From Paludibacteraceae bacterium (GTDB taxonomy: Bacteria; Bacteroidota; Bacteroidia; Bacteroidales; Paludibacteraceae), in the NCBI GenBank assembly GCA_017477325.1, contig JAFUWV010000010.1:310001-374000 (forward strand): a DNA stretch of 64,000 bases. The letters run 5' to 3'. Shown one piece after another: positions 52,150 to 58,179 of the stretch. The number at the start of each line of letters is the position of its first letter. Position 1 is the stretch's first letter. The position numbers and the translations under genes were made by a program. Under the pieces are notes generated by a model. That model was not told the origin of the DNA. It saw only the letters and a program-made list of their open reading frames with translations, and searched no databases.

Positions 52150-52171
52150 GAGACATTTGACCAAATGTCTC
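52150..52171. repeat. Perfect inverted repeat GAGACATTTG-AC-CAAATGTCTC
   Basis: 10-bp arms and a 2-nt centre, with TGTA before and TCAATAAAA after. The 51732-52423 stretch otherwise contains only the small tail ORF and the tRNA promoter and leader. It shares TAGAGAC...GTCTCT ends with the hairpin at 25027-25065. Confidence 0.7.
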
Positions 52172-52291
52172 TCAATAAAAAGAACAATCTGCGCTATCCG
52201 CAACAAATCCCGCAAAAAGAATCTGCACAATCTGCGTCATCTGCGCGAGAAAGATTATGCATTACGAATTATGCATTATGAATTAAAAAAA

Positions 52292-52323
52292 TTTGTGTAT
52301 ATTAAAAACTTTCACTACCTTTG
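52292..52323 (+). promoter_or_regulatory. Promoter for tRNA-Leu
   Basis: TTTG (52292-52295), 20 nt, TACCTTTG (52316-52323): a full consensus match. Transcription would start near 52330, giving a leader of about 95 nt before the tRNA. Confidence 0.85.
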
Positions 52324-52342
52324 CATCCGCTTTTAGGAATTT

Positions 52343-52390
52343 GGACGTTGTACAGTCCGAGGTGCCGAGCGCGAGAGCGCGACAGGCACC
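52343..52390 (+). other. Structured 5' leader of the tRNA-Leu transcript
   Basis: Two hairpins precede the tRNA: GGAC (52343-52346) with GTCC (52355-52358), and a larger one with outer stem GGTGCC/GGCACC (52361-52366, 52385-52390) and inner stem GCGC-gaga-GCGC (52369-52380). They are likely part of the primary transcript removed by RNase P. Confidence 0.55.
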
Positions 52391-52423
52391 AAACAATCTT
52401 CTGACTACGGTTAGAGGTTGTGA

Positions 52424-52507
52424 GCCCAGATGGCGGAATCGGTAGACGCGCTGGTCTCAAACACCAGTAGGTTCACCCCTGTGCCGGTTCGACCCCGGCT
52501 CTGGGTA
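52424..52507 (+). tRNA. tRNA-Leu (anticodon CAA)
   Basis: An 84-nt class II tRNA. The acceptor GCCCAGA (52424-52430) pairs with TCTGGGT (52500-52506) through one G-U pair, as is common for bacterial tRNA-Leu. The anticodon stem CTGGT/ACCAG encloses CTCAAAC with anticodon CAA (52458-52460). The T arm is GCCGG-TTCGACC-CCGGC, with a variable arm before it. CCA is not encoded. The 3' end is the attachment site of the element that follows. Confidence 0.96.
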
Positions 52508-52510
52508 CAA
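52495..52510. repeat. attL: left 16-bp attachment repeat
   Basis: CCGGCTCTGGGTACAA, which includes the 3' end of tRNA-Leu (T-arm to position 73). It is identical to 57799-57814. Confidence 0.92.
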
Positions 52511-52519
52511 TACGAAAAG

Positions 52520-52558
52520 ATTAGTCCCTTGTAAATCAATAATTTACAGGGGACTAAT
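52520..52558 (+). terminator. Element-borne terminator after tRNA-Leu
   Basis: A 17-bp stem (52520-52536 with 52542-52558, one G-U pair) and a 5-nt loop, followed by TTCTTG. It lies just inside the element and would end the tRNA transcript in place of the displaced chromosomal terminator at 57815-57849. Confidence 0.7.
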
Positions 52559-52564
52559 TTCTTG

Positions 52565-52589
52565 CAAGGTGTACTAAAAGTGTACTAAT
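52565..52589. repeat. Subterminal 25-bp repeat, left copy (candidate integrase arm site)
   Basis: An exact 25-bp match to 57661-57685 in the same orientation. Each copy holds GTGTACTAA twice with an 11-bp period. A further GTGTACTTT lies at 52612-52620. Confidence 0.8.
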
Positions 52590-52621
52590 ACACAAACTTT
52601 CGCAAAAATAGGTGTACTTTT

Positions 52622-52849
52622 TTATTCTGTAACCATTCTTTTTGCTGTCTCATTAGCCGGCATAAGTTCCTCAAGGAAGGTAAGCGCCATTTTTATTTCC
52701 TCGCTGTCCTCAAAAGGCGGTTTGACATTGGCGCATAGAAATAATAACGCATTGTGCAAATCTTTCCATTCGGCTGCAACATCATCGGGTGTGCTGCTCT
52801 TGCCCAAATCAATTTCGATTTTGAGTTTGTGAGGTTCAAAAGTTACCAT
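52622..52849 (-). CDS. Small acidic protein of unknown function, independently promoted
   Basis: A 75-residue acidic, mostly helical protein (DDVAAEWKDLHNALLFL, EEIKMALTFLEELMP). I do not recognise a family. It is the last gene before attL and is separated from the other element genes by a terminator (52993-53021). It has its own consensus-like promoter at 52947-52977. A singly transcribed gene at the end of an element is often accessory cargo; a role in phage or host interaction is only a possibility. Confidence 0.65.
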   Translation of the reverse strand: MVTFEPHKLKIEIDLGKSSTPDDVAAEWKDLHNALLFLCANVKPPFEDSEEIKMALTFLEELMPANETAKRMVTE

Positions 52850-52946
52850 AAGTTTGTCCTTTCTTTTAGTGGTTTGAAACTAATTGTATATGAAAATCTA
52901 TAATTTAAAGTCCGTAAAAGGCTCTTAATACATTGATTTTCAGCAA

Positions 52947-52977
52947 CAAAGTTACATATAATAGTCCAATCTCACAA
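52947..52977 (-). promoter_or_regulatory. Promoter for the 75-residue cargo gene
   Basis: On the minus strand a -7 box TAACTTTG (52947-52954) follows TTG (52975-52977) after 20 nt. The leader is about 90 nt. Confidence 0.6.
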
Positions 52978-52992
52978 GTATTAACACACAAA

Positions 52993-53021
52993 AAACGCCA
53001 ACAAATAAATTGCCGGCGTTT
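52993..53021 (-). terminator. Terminator after the element's main minus-strand gene block
   Basis: On the minus strand a 12-bp stem with two G-U pairs (53010-53021 with 52993-53004) and a 5-nt loop runs into a T-run (the A-run at 52990-52995). It follows the 53027 gene directly. Confidence 0.75.
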
Positions 53022-53026
53022 AAATA

Positions 53027-53428
53027 TTACTCTATTCCCAAATCAAGTACTTGTATAAGTGGGGGCTGGGGTAGCTCGGGGTCAATATATTGCCGTGGTT
53101 TACCAAAAGCGCGGTCTAACAATCTTTCACTAACATTAAACGCTGTTTCTTCATCGGAGCTTAATAACAAACTCGCTTGCGTGCGCATATATACTGGCAT
53201 TTTCTCATTACGTGCCACCCCGCGCAAATTTTCCTCGTTCATAGCAAGCAATAAACAAGCGGATTTTTTTACAAGTTCCCTTGTTATGGGTTCAACTCCG
53301 AAGGCGGCTATAATATCAGCTACTCGCTGTGCCTTGCGGCGTCTTGCCATGCCACTTGCTATGCCGCCCCTCCTTCCAAATTCCCGTGCTTGGCTTGCAC
53401 TGGGAGTAATTAAATTTTCCTCGTTCAT
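53027..53428 (-). CDS. Small basic protein resembling phage terminase small subunit/DUF5681-type
   Basis: A 133-residue protein. The N-terminal part REFGRRGGIASGMARRRKAQ looks DNA-binding. The C-terminal half (NEKMPVYMRTQASLLLSS, ERLLDRAFGKPRQY) has the repeated-helix and RAFGKP pattern seen in small phage packaging-associated proteins. I cannot assign it firmly. It is the last gene of the main block, before a terminator and 89 nt after the nuclease gene. If it is a terminase small subunit it would support a satellite that redirects helper-phage packaging. Confidence 0.55.
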   Translation of the reverse strand: MNEENLITPSASQAREFGRRGGIASGMARRRKAQRVADIIAAFGVEPITRELVKKSACLLLAMNEENLRGVARNEKMPVYMRTQASLLLSSDEETAFNVSERLLDRAFGKPRQYIDPELPQPPLIQVLDLGIE

Positions 53429-53516
53429 ATATTTTGATTTTAAGGCACTCTTATGCCGTTGTAGTAATTTATATTATTTATATACAAAAGTCGCTTAAAT
53501 CGCAAATAAAAGCCAT

Positions 53517-54047
53517 TTACGGCGATTTATCTTTAACAAGTCCGTTGTATAACGCAATATATTCCGCAAAAGTGTGGATAAATTCATATATCCCTCCGGC
53601 GGCTCTTACCTCGCATTGCACTTGCAGTTGGTCGGTGCGCGGTCGGTCCTTGCCTGCCTTCACCTCCAGTTGTACAGACTTGCCGTTTATTATGGCGGAA
53701 ACATCTGCCATACCTTTGCGGGCGTTGGTGCGCCTATACACTCCCCTTTTGCTATCATATACGCCGGTAGTATTGACGCGGGCGGCAAAGTGTCCTTTGT
53801 ACTCGAGGTGTGCAATTATCGCGGCTGTGAGTTGGTTTGCTGTCTTATCTGAGAAACTTGTGCGTACTCTACATTCCGGCGGTATCATCTGTTTGTTATC
53901 GTACTTGTGTGCATTGTACTCCGTTTCAAACGCTACGAGCTCCGCGGATTTAATATACCTTTCTCGTGGTTCTTTCGTGGTTTGCTCACCAACTGCCCGC
54001 AACCGCCGCAACCTGCTCCAGTTGCCTAATACTATTTCGCCCTTCAT
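53517..54047 (-). CDS. VRR-NUC domain nuclease
   Basis: A 176-residue protein whose C-terminal half is a VRR-NUC (PD-(D/E)xK) domain: the aspartate in GMADVSAII, E-x-K in LEVKAGKDRPRTDQ, and AGGIYEFIH. Stand-alone VRR-NUC proteins are frequent in phages and act on branched DNA. The N-terminal 60 residues are basic and unassigned. The start at 54047 overlaps the upstream gene by 62 nt, so a later start is possible, for example the Met near residue 54. Confidence 0.82.
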   Translation of the reverse strand: MKGEIVLGNWSRLRRLRAVGEQTTKEPRERYIKSAELVAFETEYNAHKYDNKQMIPPECRVRTSFSDKTANQLTAAIIAHLEYKGHFAARVNTTGVYDSKRGVYRRTNARKGMADVSAIINGKSVQLEVKAGKDRPRTDQLQVQCEVRAAGGIYEFIHTFAEYIALYNGLVKDKSP

Positions 54048-54687
54048 ACGCTATATTCCATTCATCTGCACAACTATTATGCAATTTATCGTCAATTTTG
54101 CCCGCAACAGAGCCCGCTCCCCACTCTTTTGTTAGCATATACTTTAAACGCTGTTCATAAATATACCAGCCCGTGTGCTGTGGGTCCTCGCTCTGTATCT
54201 CTTCAGTAGTTGGCGGGTGCTGTCGTATAAGCTCTGCTATTCGCTGCTCCTTTTCTTCGTCTGATAGGCTCAGCGCTCCCCTGGGCTGCCTATACTCTAT
54301 ACTTTTTGCCCCATACGTGGCGATATACTGTTTTGTTGCGGCGGCATTGCCGAATACAAATCCGTCTATTTTTTGTGTATAGAGGGAATCGGAAAGCCAT
54401 ACAACAAACACACTGTCTAATACCTCCACTTTGGTTATTGCACATATAGCGTCTAAATCGTTGCAGCCTATAGCCTCCACAAAGTCGGCTATCATTGCGC
54501 CCTCCATAGGCGTTATAGTACTTGCTTGTTTAGCGTGCCAATTCCGCAACACTCTTTCGGGGTAATTTACAACATTGCCGTTGTCGGCTTGTTGCTTGCA
54601 CCAGTTGGCGAAAGTCATCGCGTCTGACTTGGGATTGATAATTCCACGTCTTAAAAATTCCGTGGCTGCTATAACAAAATTTTTCAT
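53986..54687 (-). CDS. Unknown element protein, 233 residues
   Basis: No family recognised. The N-terminal third (FANWCKQQADNGNVVNYPER) and the central region (DGFVFGNAAATKQYIATYGA) look globular; the middle is charged and helical (SDEEKEQRIAELIRQHPPTT). It lies upstream of the VRR-NUC gene and overlaps it, which suggests shared translation. A role in DNA handling is inferred only from its neighbours. Confidence 0.65.
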   Translation of the reverse strand: MKNFVIAATEFLRRGIINPKSDAMTFANWCKQQADNGNVVNYPERVLRNWHAKQASTITPMEGAMIADFVEAIGCNDLDAICAITKVEVLDSVFVVWLSDSLYTQKIDGFVFGNAAATKQYIATYGAKSIEYRQPRGALSLSDEEKEQRIAELIRQHPPTTEEIQSEDPQHTGWYIYEQRLKYMLTKEWGAGSVAGKIDDKLHNSCADEWNIAYEGRNSIRQLEQVAAVAGSW

Positions 54688-54815
54688 ATGAAAATAATAT
54701 TAAAAAAAATATTCTTTCCCTTCCTCCTCCCCTCCCTTCTTTAGGGAAGAGGAAGAAGGATTATTGTTTATTGTTTATTGTTTATTGTATACAGGTAACC
54801 GTTTGCAATTCGTTT
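54688..54815. repeat. Spacer with TTTATTG tandem repeat and pyrimidine-rich hairpin
   Basis: Around 54761-54788 TTTATTG (or its near copy) is repeated about four times with a 7-nt period. A C/T-rich stretch at 54718-54741 can pair imperfectly with GGGAAGAGGAAGAAGG (54744-54759). No gene is seen. Confidence 0.55.
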
Positions 54816-55094
54816 TTAATTCGTTTTGGGTTCGTTTTCGTCTTTGTCCTTACGGTTCAGCGCTTTAACTCTCCCCTTGCGCACGATTTGCCGCATACCA
54901 ATCCATGCAAGTTCAGCCATTTTGTCGCTAAACTGCGTCGTTTCCTTACCTAAAAACGCATAATCTGTTATCGCTTTGTACAATTCAAGGCGTGCCCGTT
55001 TGGGACATTTCTCTATCGCGTCAAGATAGCTTTGCCAAAAAGTAAAACTTTCCAGCCTTCTCCCTTCTTGTATGGCAATATCCTCCATATTCAT
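54816..55094 (-). CDS. DUF6291-like small phage-type protein
   Basis: A 92-residue helical protein (FWQSYLDAIEKCPKRARLEL, KAITDYAFLGKE, AWIGMRQIVRKG). The pattern resembles DUF6291 proteins, found in phage and prophage replication regions. It overlaps the excisionase-like gene upstream by 4 nt (ATGA), so it is translationally coupled. Confidence 0.65.
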   Translation of the reverse strand: MNMEDIAIQEGRRLESFTFWQSYLDAIEKCPKRARLELYKAITDYAFLGKETTQFSDKMAELAWIGMRQIVRKGRVKALNRKDKDENEPKTN

Positions 55095-55393
55095 ATATTT
55101 GCCCTCCTTTTGTTTGATTCAACGTAATTTGTTACTTGCTGTTCTACCTCATCAGCCGTTGGCACACGGTGAGCTAATAGCCAATCCTCTATCTCTGACT
55201 TGCGGAAATAGGTAAACTTGCCGCCCTCGCTCTTGTAGTAGGGTATTCTTTTGTAGTGTACCAGTTTGTAAATATGGCTTTTCTTTAAGCCGGTAAGGTT
55301 TACTACATCCTCCATTGTTAGCGCGGTTTTGACGCTTAACAAGGTTAAATCTTTGAGTTTCTGCAACTCGCTTAAAATTTGTTTATCTGCCAT
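55091..55393 (-). CDS. Excisionase-like helix-turn-helix protein
   Basis: A 100-residue protein from the ATG at 55393 (MADKQILSEL); upstream in-frame ATGs at 55414 and 55441 are possible. The core TMEDVVNLTGLKKSHIYKLV, with KRIPYYKSEGGKFTYFRKSE after it, is the MerR/excisionase-type winged helix (HTH_17) used by Bacteroidetes mobile elements. It probably controls excision or early transcription. It is the first gene after a strong promoter flanked by a palindrome. Confidence 0.8.
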   Translation of the reverse strand: MADKQILSELQKLKDLTLLSVKTALTMEDVVNLTGLKKSHIYKLVHYKRIPYYKSEGGKFTYFRKSEIEDWLLAHRVPTADEVEQQVTNYVESNKRRANI

Positions 55394-55703
55394 AGTTGTA
55401 TATGGTTTTTTCATTTCGGCGGTTCGAGTGAGCCGCAACACTCCCCTCCCCTTTGCCGTTGCTCATCAACTTGCAGGCGGTTGCGGTCTGCCCGCTCATT
55501 GACAAGTAACGCACAATAATAAAAGTGCGCCGCATTTCATTTCTGAAACACAGCGCAAAGGTACGTGAAGGTTTGAAGAGGCACAAAGTGGCAAATTTGC
55601 CACGTTGTTATTATTGCAATTTATTGTCCTTTCGTTACCATTATAACGTAATATAAGATAGACGGTTACTGCAAGTCAAAAAAAATCTAAAAAAAGAAAT
55701 ATC
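55394..55703. other. Gene-free control region of the element
   Basis: These 310 bases lie between the unknown gene 55704-56345 and the excisionase-like gene. They contain a consensus promoter on the minus strand and a 16-bp palindrome (separate entry). The stretch 55604-55690 is A/T-rich with no gene. Confidence 0.6.
55556..55603 (-). promoter_or_regulatory. Promoter with adjoining 16-bp palindromic operator
   Basis: On the minus strand TTTG (55584-55587), 20 nt, TACCTTTG (55556-55563). Directly upstream and abutting the TTTG is the perfect palindrome GTGGCAAATTTGCCAC (55588-55603). The site would suit a dimeric regulator of the xis-led operon. Confidence 0.8.
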
Positions 55704-56345
55704 TTATCCTTTCGCCCCCTCGTTTGCCCCTTTTTTGCGGTAGCGAAATTCTTTGGATAGTCCTAATTTTTTTGTGGTTTCTGTTGTGTTTTTGTTCCAC
55801 CTTTCGAGCGGAATATTATAATTCAGCTTTTTATTACACTCTTTAAGGTACTCAATTACTCGCTCATCTTCTACATCGGCATAATCGAACATACAACGGG
55901 CAATAAAGGAAATAGTTACCCTTAAGTTTTTTTTGTCTCCAACTTCAACACGCGTAAAATCTCGTGTATTTACCATTTCCAAAAATTTAACTCGAGTAAC
56001 CCCGCGGAAGATATTTGCATAATTGTCAAGCCTATTCCACGAATCGTATATCCACATTACCCTATCATCGTTTGTAGGCATAATATCATTTTCCACTTGT
56101 TCAAATAAATACTGCATATATGGTAGTGGATACGTAGCCTTTAAAAAGGGGAGAGCCTGCCTCAGCTGTGGCTCAATAATAGAGGCATTTCTGTATATAG
56201 TTTCGTTATTAAAAACGCAACCATTAGTTGCCCGTATCAAGTCAACCCATATATCAAGCGGCACACTCTCACCATTTTTTATATATTCTACAACTACCTC
56301 GGTAATTACAAAATATTTGCCTTTGTAAATATATGCTGTAGCCAT
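55704..56345 (-). CDS. Unknown element protein next to integrase, 213 residues
   Basis: I start it at 56345 (MATAYIYKGKYFVITE), just after the integrase stop; a longer frame to 56378 would overlap the integrase. It has no recognised family. It is rich in aromatic and charged residues (PYMQYLFEQVENDIMPTNDD, VMWIYDSWNRLDNYANIF) with a basic C terminus (FRYRKKGANEGAKG). It lies 13 nt after the integrase and may be co-transcribed with it. Confidence 0.6.
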   Translation of the reverse strand: MATAYIYKGKYFVITEVVVEYIKNGESVPLDIWVDLIRATNGCVFNNETIYRNASIIEPQLRQALPFLKATYPLPYMQYLFEQVENDIMPTNDDRVMWIYDSWNRLDNYANIFRGVTRVKFLEMVNTRDFTRVEVGDKKNLRVTISFIARCMFDYADVEDERVIEYLKECNKKLNYNIPLERWNKNTTETTKKLGLSKEFRYRKKGANEGAKG

Positions 56346-56358
56346 ATTATTACCCTCC

Positions 56359-57600
56359 TTAAAAATTAGCATTATCAAGACTTGGAAGGCTGTTTATTGC
56401 CTCCTCTTTAAGTTTATCAACCGCCCGTGTATATCTTTCCGTATAGCGCAATCCGCTGTGCCCTAAAAGGCTTGCAACCGTCTTTATATTTGCCCCATTG
56501 TTTAAGATATTCACGGCAAAACTATGGCGGGCACAGTGCCAGCTAATATGCTTATTAATTCCCGCTCTCGCTACCCACCTTTTTACAGCCTTGAGGCACA
56601 TTTCATAAGAAGGTAACGGAAATATAAGACTATCGGCTGTTTGTCCCTCTGCGGGCTCTCCAATAAGCCGCAACAGCCCGCTATTAAGCGGAATAATTAC
56701 GCCACTGTTTGCGCTGTGTCCCTTGGTCTTGCTCTGCTCAAACTTTAGTAAGCCCTTGCTATAGTCCACATCGCCAAAAGTTAGGTCTTTCACATCGCAA
56801 AAGCGCAAACCGCAATACAAACAGAATATAAAAGCACGTCTTATATTGACATTTTCCCCCGTGTAGTGGGTGGCAATTAACGTGCTTATTTCGTCCTCGC
56901 TTAATATATCCTTTCTTAATATCTGCTCATCAATAGTAATTGTTATTCCCTTGCACGGGTTGTTGGGCATAATTTTGTGCTCAACGGCGTAATTAACAAC
57001 TTTCTTAAATCTGTTATATATACTCTTTGCCCCCTCTCCCCTGCTCCGGCTCTGTAGATACTCGGTAAAGTCCAAAATCATATCTTTAGAAATCTGTTGC
57101 GGCTCTATCTTGTTTTGAAACTTGCTGTACTCGGGCGTTTCTTTCAGAAAGTCGCGGAATCTGTTTAACGCTATTTGCACCATTCTTATATCTTTCTTGG
57201 TATAATTAGATATATAGTTTTGGAAATAGTCAAGAAAATTGACGCGCTGCTCTCTCTGAAGGCGAAATCCGTCTTTTTTCTCCTTCAGCTCTTGCTCTCT
57301 TTCAAATCTAATACGCTCTGCTAATTTTAGCGTTTCCTTGTTTTGCTGCTTTTCGAGTGGGAGGCGGGGCTTTGCTATCAAATATAATCCTAAATTCTCT
57401 TTTTTGCGTATGTGGGTAATCTTGTATTTAGGCATTCCTTTCATTCTGCCACTTTCGTAAAGTTGCGGCTCTCCGTACTCATCAAGCACGGGCTCACTTG
57501 TTCTGCCCATATAATACTCCAAATACAAACTTATACGCCCGTCTGACATAAGACGCTGCTCCAGCTTTGGGTTTTCCTTGGATTTAATTTCTAATTTCAT
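56359..57600 (-). CDS. int: Tyrosine recombinase / integrase
   Basis: A 413-residue protein from ATG 57600 (MKLEIKSKENP); the promoter at 57626-57656 excludes a longer form. An arm-binding N-terminal region is followed by a SAM-like core-binding domain (FLDYFQNYISNYTKKDIRMV) and the catalytic domain with Arg266 (YCGLRFCD), His355 and Arg358 (WHCARH), His381 (LLGHSG) and Tyr390 (ERYTRA). All residues needed for catalysis are present. It probably inserts and excises the element at tRNA-Leu. Confidence 0.93.
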   Translation of the reverse strand: MKLEIKSKENPKLEQRLMSDGRISLYLEYYMGRTSEPVLDEYGEPQLYESGRMKGMPKYKITHIRKKENLGLYLIAKPRLPLEKQQNKETLKLAERIRFEREQELKEKKDGFRLQREQRVNFLDYFQNYISNYTKKDIRMVQIALNRFRDFLKETPEYSKFQNKIEPQQISKDMILDFTEYLQSRSRGEGAKSIYNRFKKVVNYAVEHKIMPNNPCKGITITIDEQILRKDILSEDEISTLIATHYTGENVNIRRAFIFCLYCGLRFCDVKDLTFGDVDYSKGLLKFEQSKTKGHSANSGVIIPLNSGLLRLIGEPAEGQTADSLIFPLPSYEMCLKAVKRWVARAGINKHISWHCARHSFAVNILNNGANIKTVASLLGHSGLRYTERYTRAVDKLKEEAINSLPSLDNANF

Positions 57601-57625
57601 ATTCTTTTTGTTTTCTTTTCGTATG

Positions 57626-57657
57626 CAAAGGTAGTACTTTATTTTCACTTGTACAAC
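57626..57657 (-). promoter_or_regulatory. Promoter for the integrase gene
   Basis: On the minus strand GTTG (57654-57657), 20 nt, TACCTTTG (57626-57633). The upstream element is 4 nt from the 25-bp subterminal repeat (57661-57685), so integrase bound there could repress its own promoter. Confidence 0.75.
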
Positions 57658-57660
57658 ACT

Positions 57661-57685
57661 CAAGGTGTACTAAAAGTGTACTAAT
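57661..57685. repeat. Subterminal 25-bp repeat, right copy (candidate integrase arm site)
   Basis: Identical to 52565-52589 and in the same orientation, with two GTGTACTAA units. It lies 113 nt from attR. The rest of 57686-57798 holds no gene. Confidence 0.8.
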
Positions 57686-57798
57686 TAACAAAAAATAGGT
57701 AAAAAAAGAGAAAGCAAACAAAAAGCATAAAATTATAAGTGCTTAATTTACAGTGCTTTTGTAGGTATTATTTTTTCCTTTATTTTCTCGGTGTTGTA

Positions 57799-57814
57799 CC
57801 GGCTCTGGGTACAA
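57799..57814. repeat. attR: right 16-bp attachment repeat
   Basis: CCGGCTCTGGGTACAA, identical to the tRNA-Leu 3' end at 52495-52510; preceded by unrelated sequence. Confidence 0.92.
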
Positions 57815-57849
57815 CAAAAAAACAGGATAACAAAGGTCCTGTTTTTTTG
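57815..57849 (+). terminator. Displaced native terminator of tRNA-Leu
   Basis: A perfect 13-bp stem (57815-57827 with 57837-57849), 9-nt loop, T-run in the descending arm. It directly follows attR, where the tRNA's own terminator would have been before insertion. From here to 58113 no gene is seen. Confidence 0.85.
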
Positions 57850-58113
57850 TTTTGCACCAACACTCATATCCCATTCTTCATGGATAACGAAAAAATATCA
57901 GCACAGAAGTTGTGTTCAAATGTATTTTTACCACAAATCCACATTTCCACATAAAACAACATACAACAGCAATGCGTATTTTTCGCTTTTTGAGGGGGGA
58001 TATTGAAGTGACAAACCGGTTTCACGCCTCCGTCCGTATAGCCCGACTTTCAGGCGCTGAATACAGGTACAAAGTACAGTAACCTGTGCAACCTGAAGTA
58101 TATGACAAGGATT

Positions 58114-58145
58114 TTTGCGTAATAGAATTATTTTTCGTAATTTTG
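58114..58145 (+). promoter_or_regulatory. Promoter for glyS
   Basis: TTTG (58114-58117), 20 nt, TAATTTTG (58138-58145): a full consensus match, 34 nt before the ATG. Confidence 0.85.
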
Positions 58146-58179
58146 CAGTCTAATTGACAAACAGAATAAACACAACGAT

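Larger units (their letters stand above)
52495..57814. mobile_element. 5.3-kb integrative element in tRNA-Leu (candidate phage satellite)
   Basis: The element is bounded by a 16-bp exact direct repeat that restores the tRNA 3' end. It contains a tyrosine integrase next to the right end, an excisionase-like HTH protein, a VRR-NUC nuclease, a terminase-small-subunit-like protein and four unknown ORFs, all on the minus strand. No relaxase, type IV secretion, capsid or replication-initiation gene is recognisable. The sequence is visibly more A/T-rich than its flanks. Element size, tRNA target and gene set suggest a phage satellite or a minimal integrative element; which one is inference. Confidence 0.88.

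Noticed and set aside
57601..57663. Longer integrase start
   Set aside because: A consensus promoter at 57626-57657 overlaps this stretch; the ATG at 57600 gives the usual N terminus.
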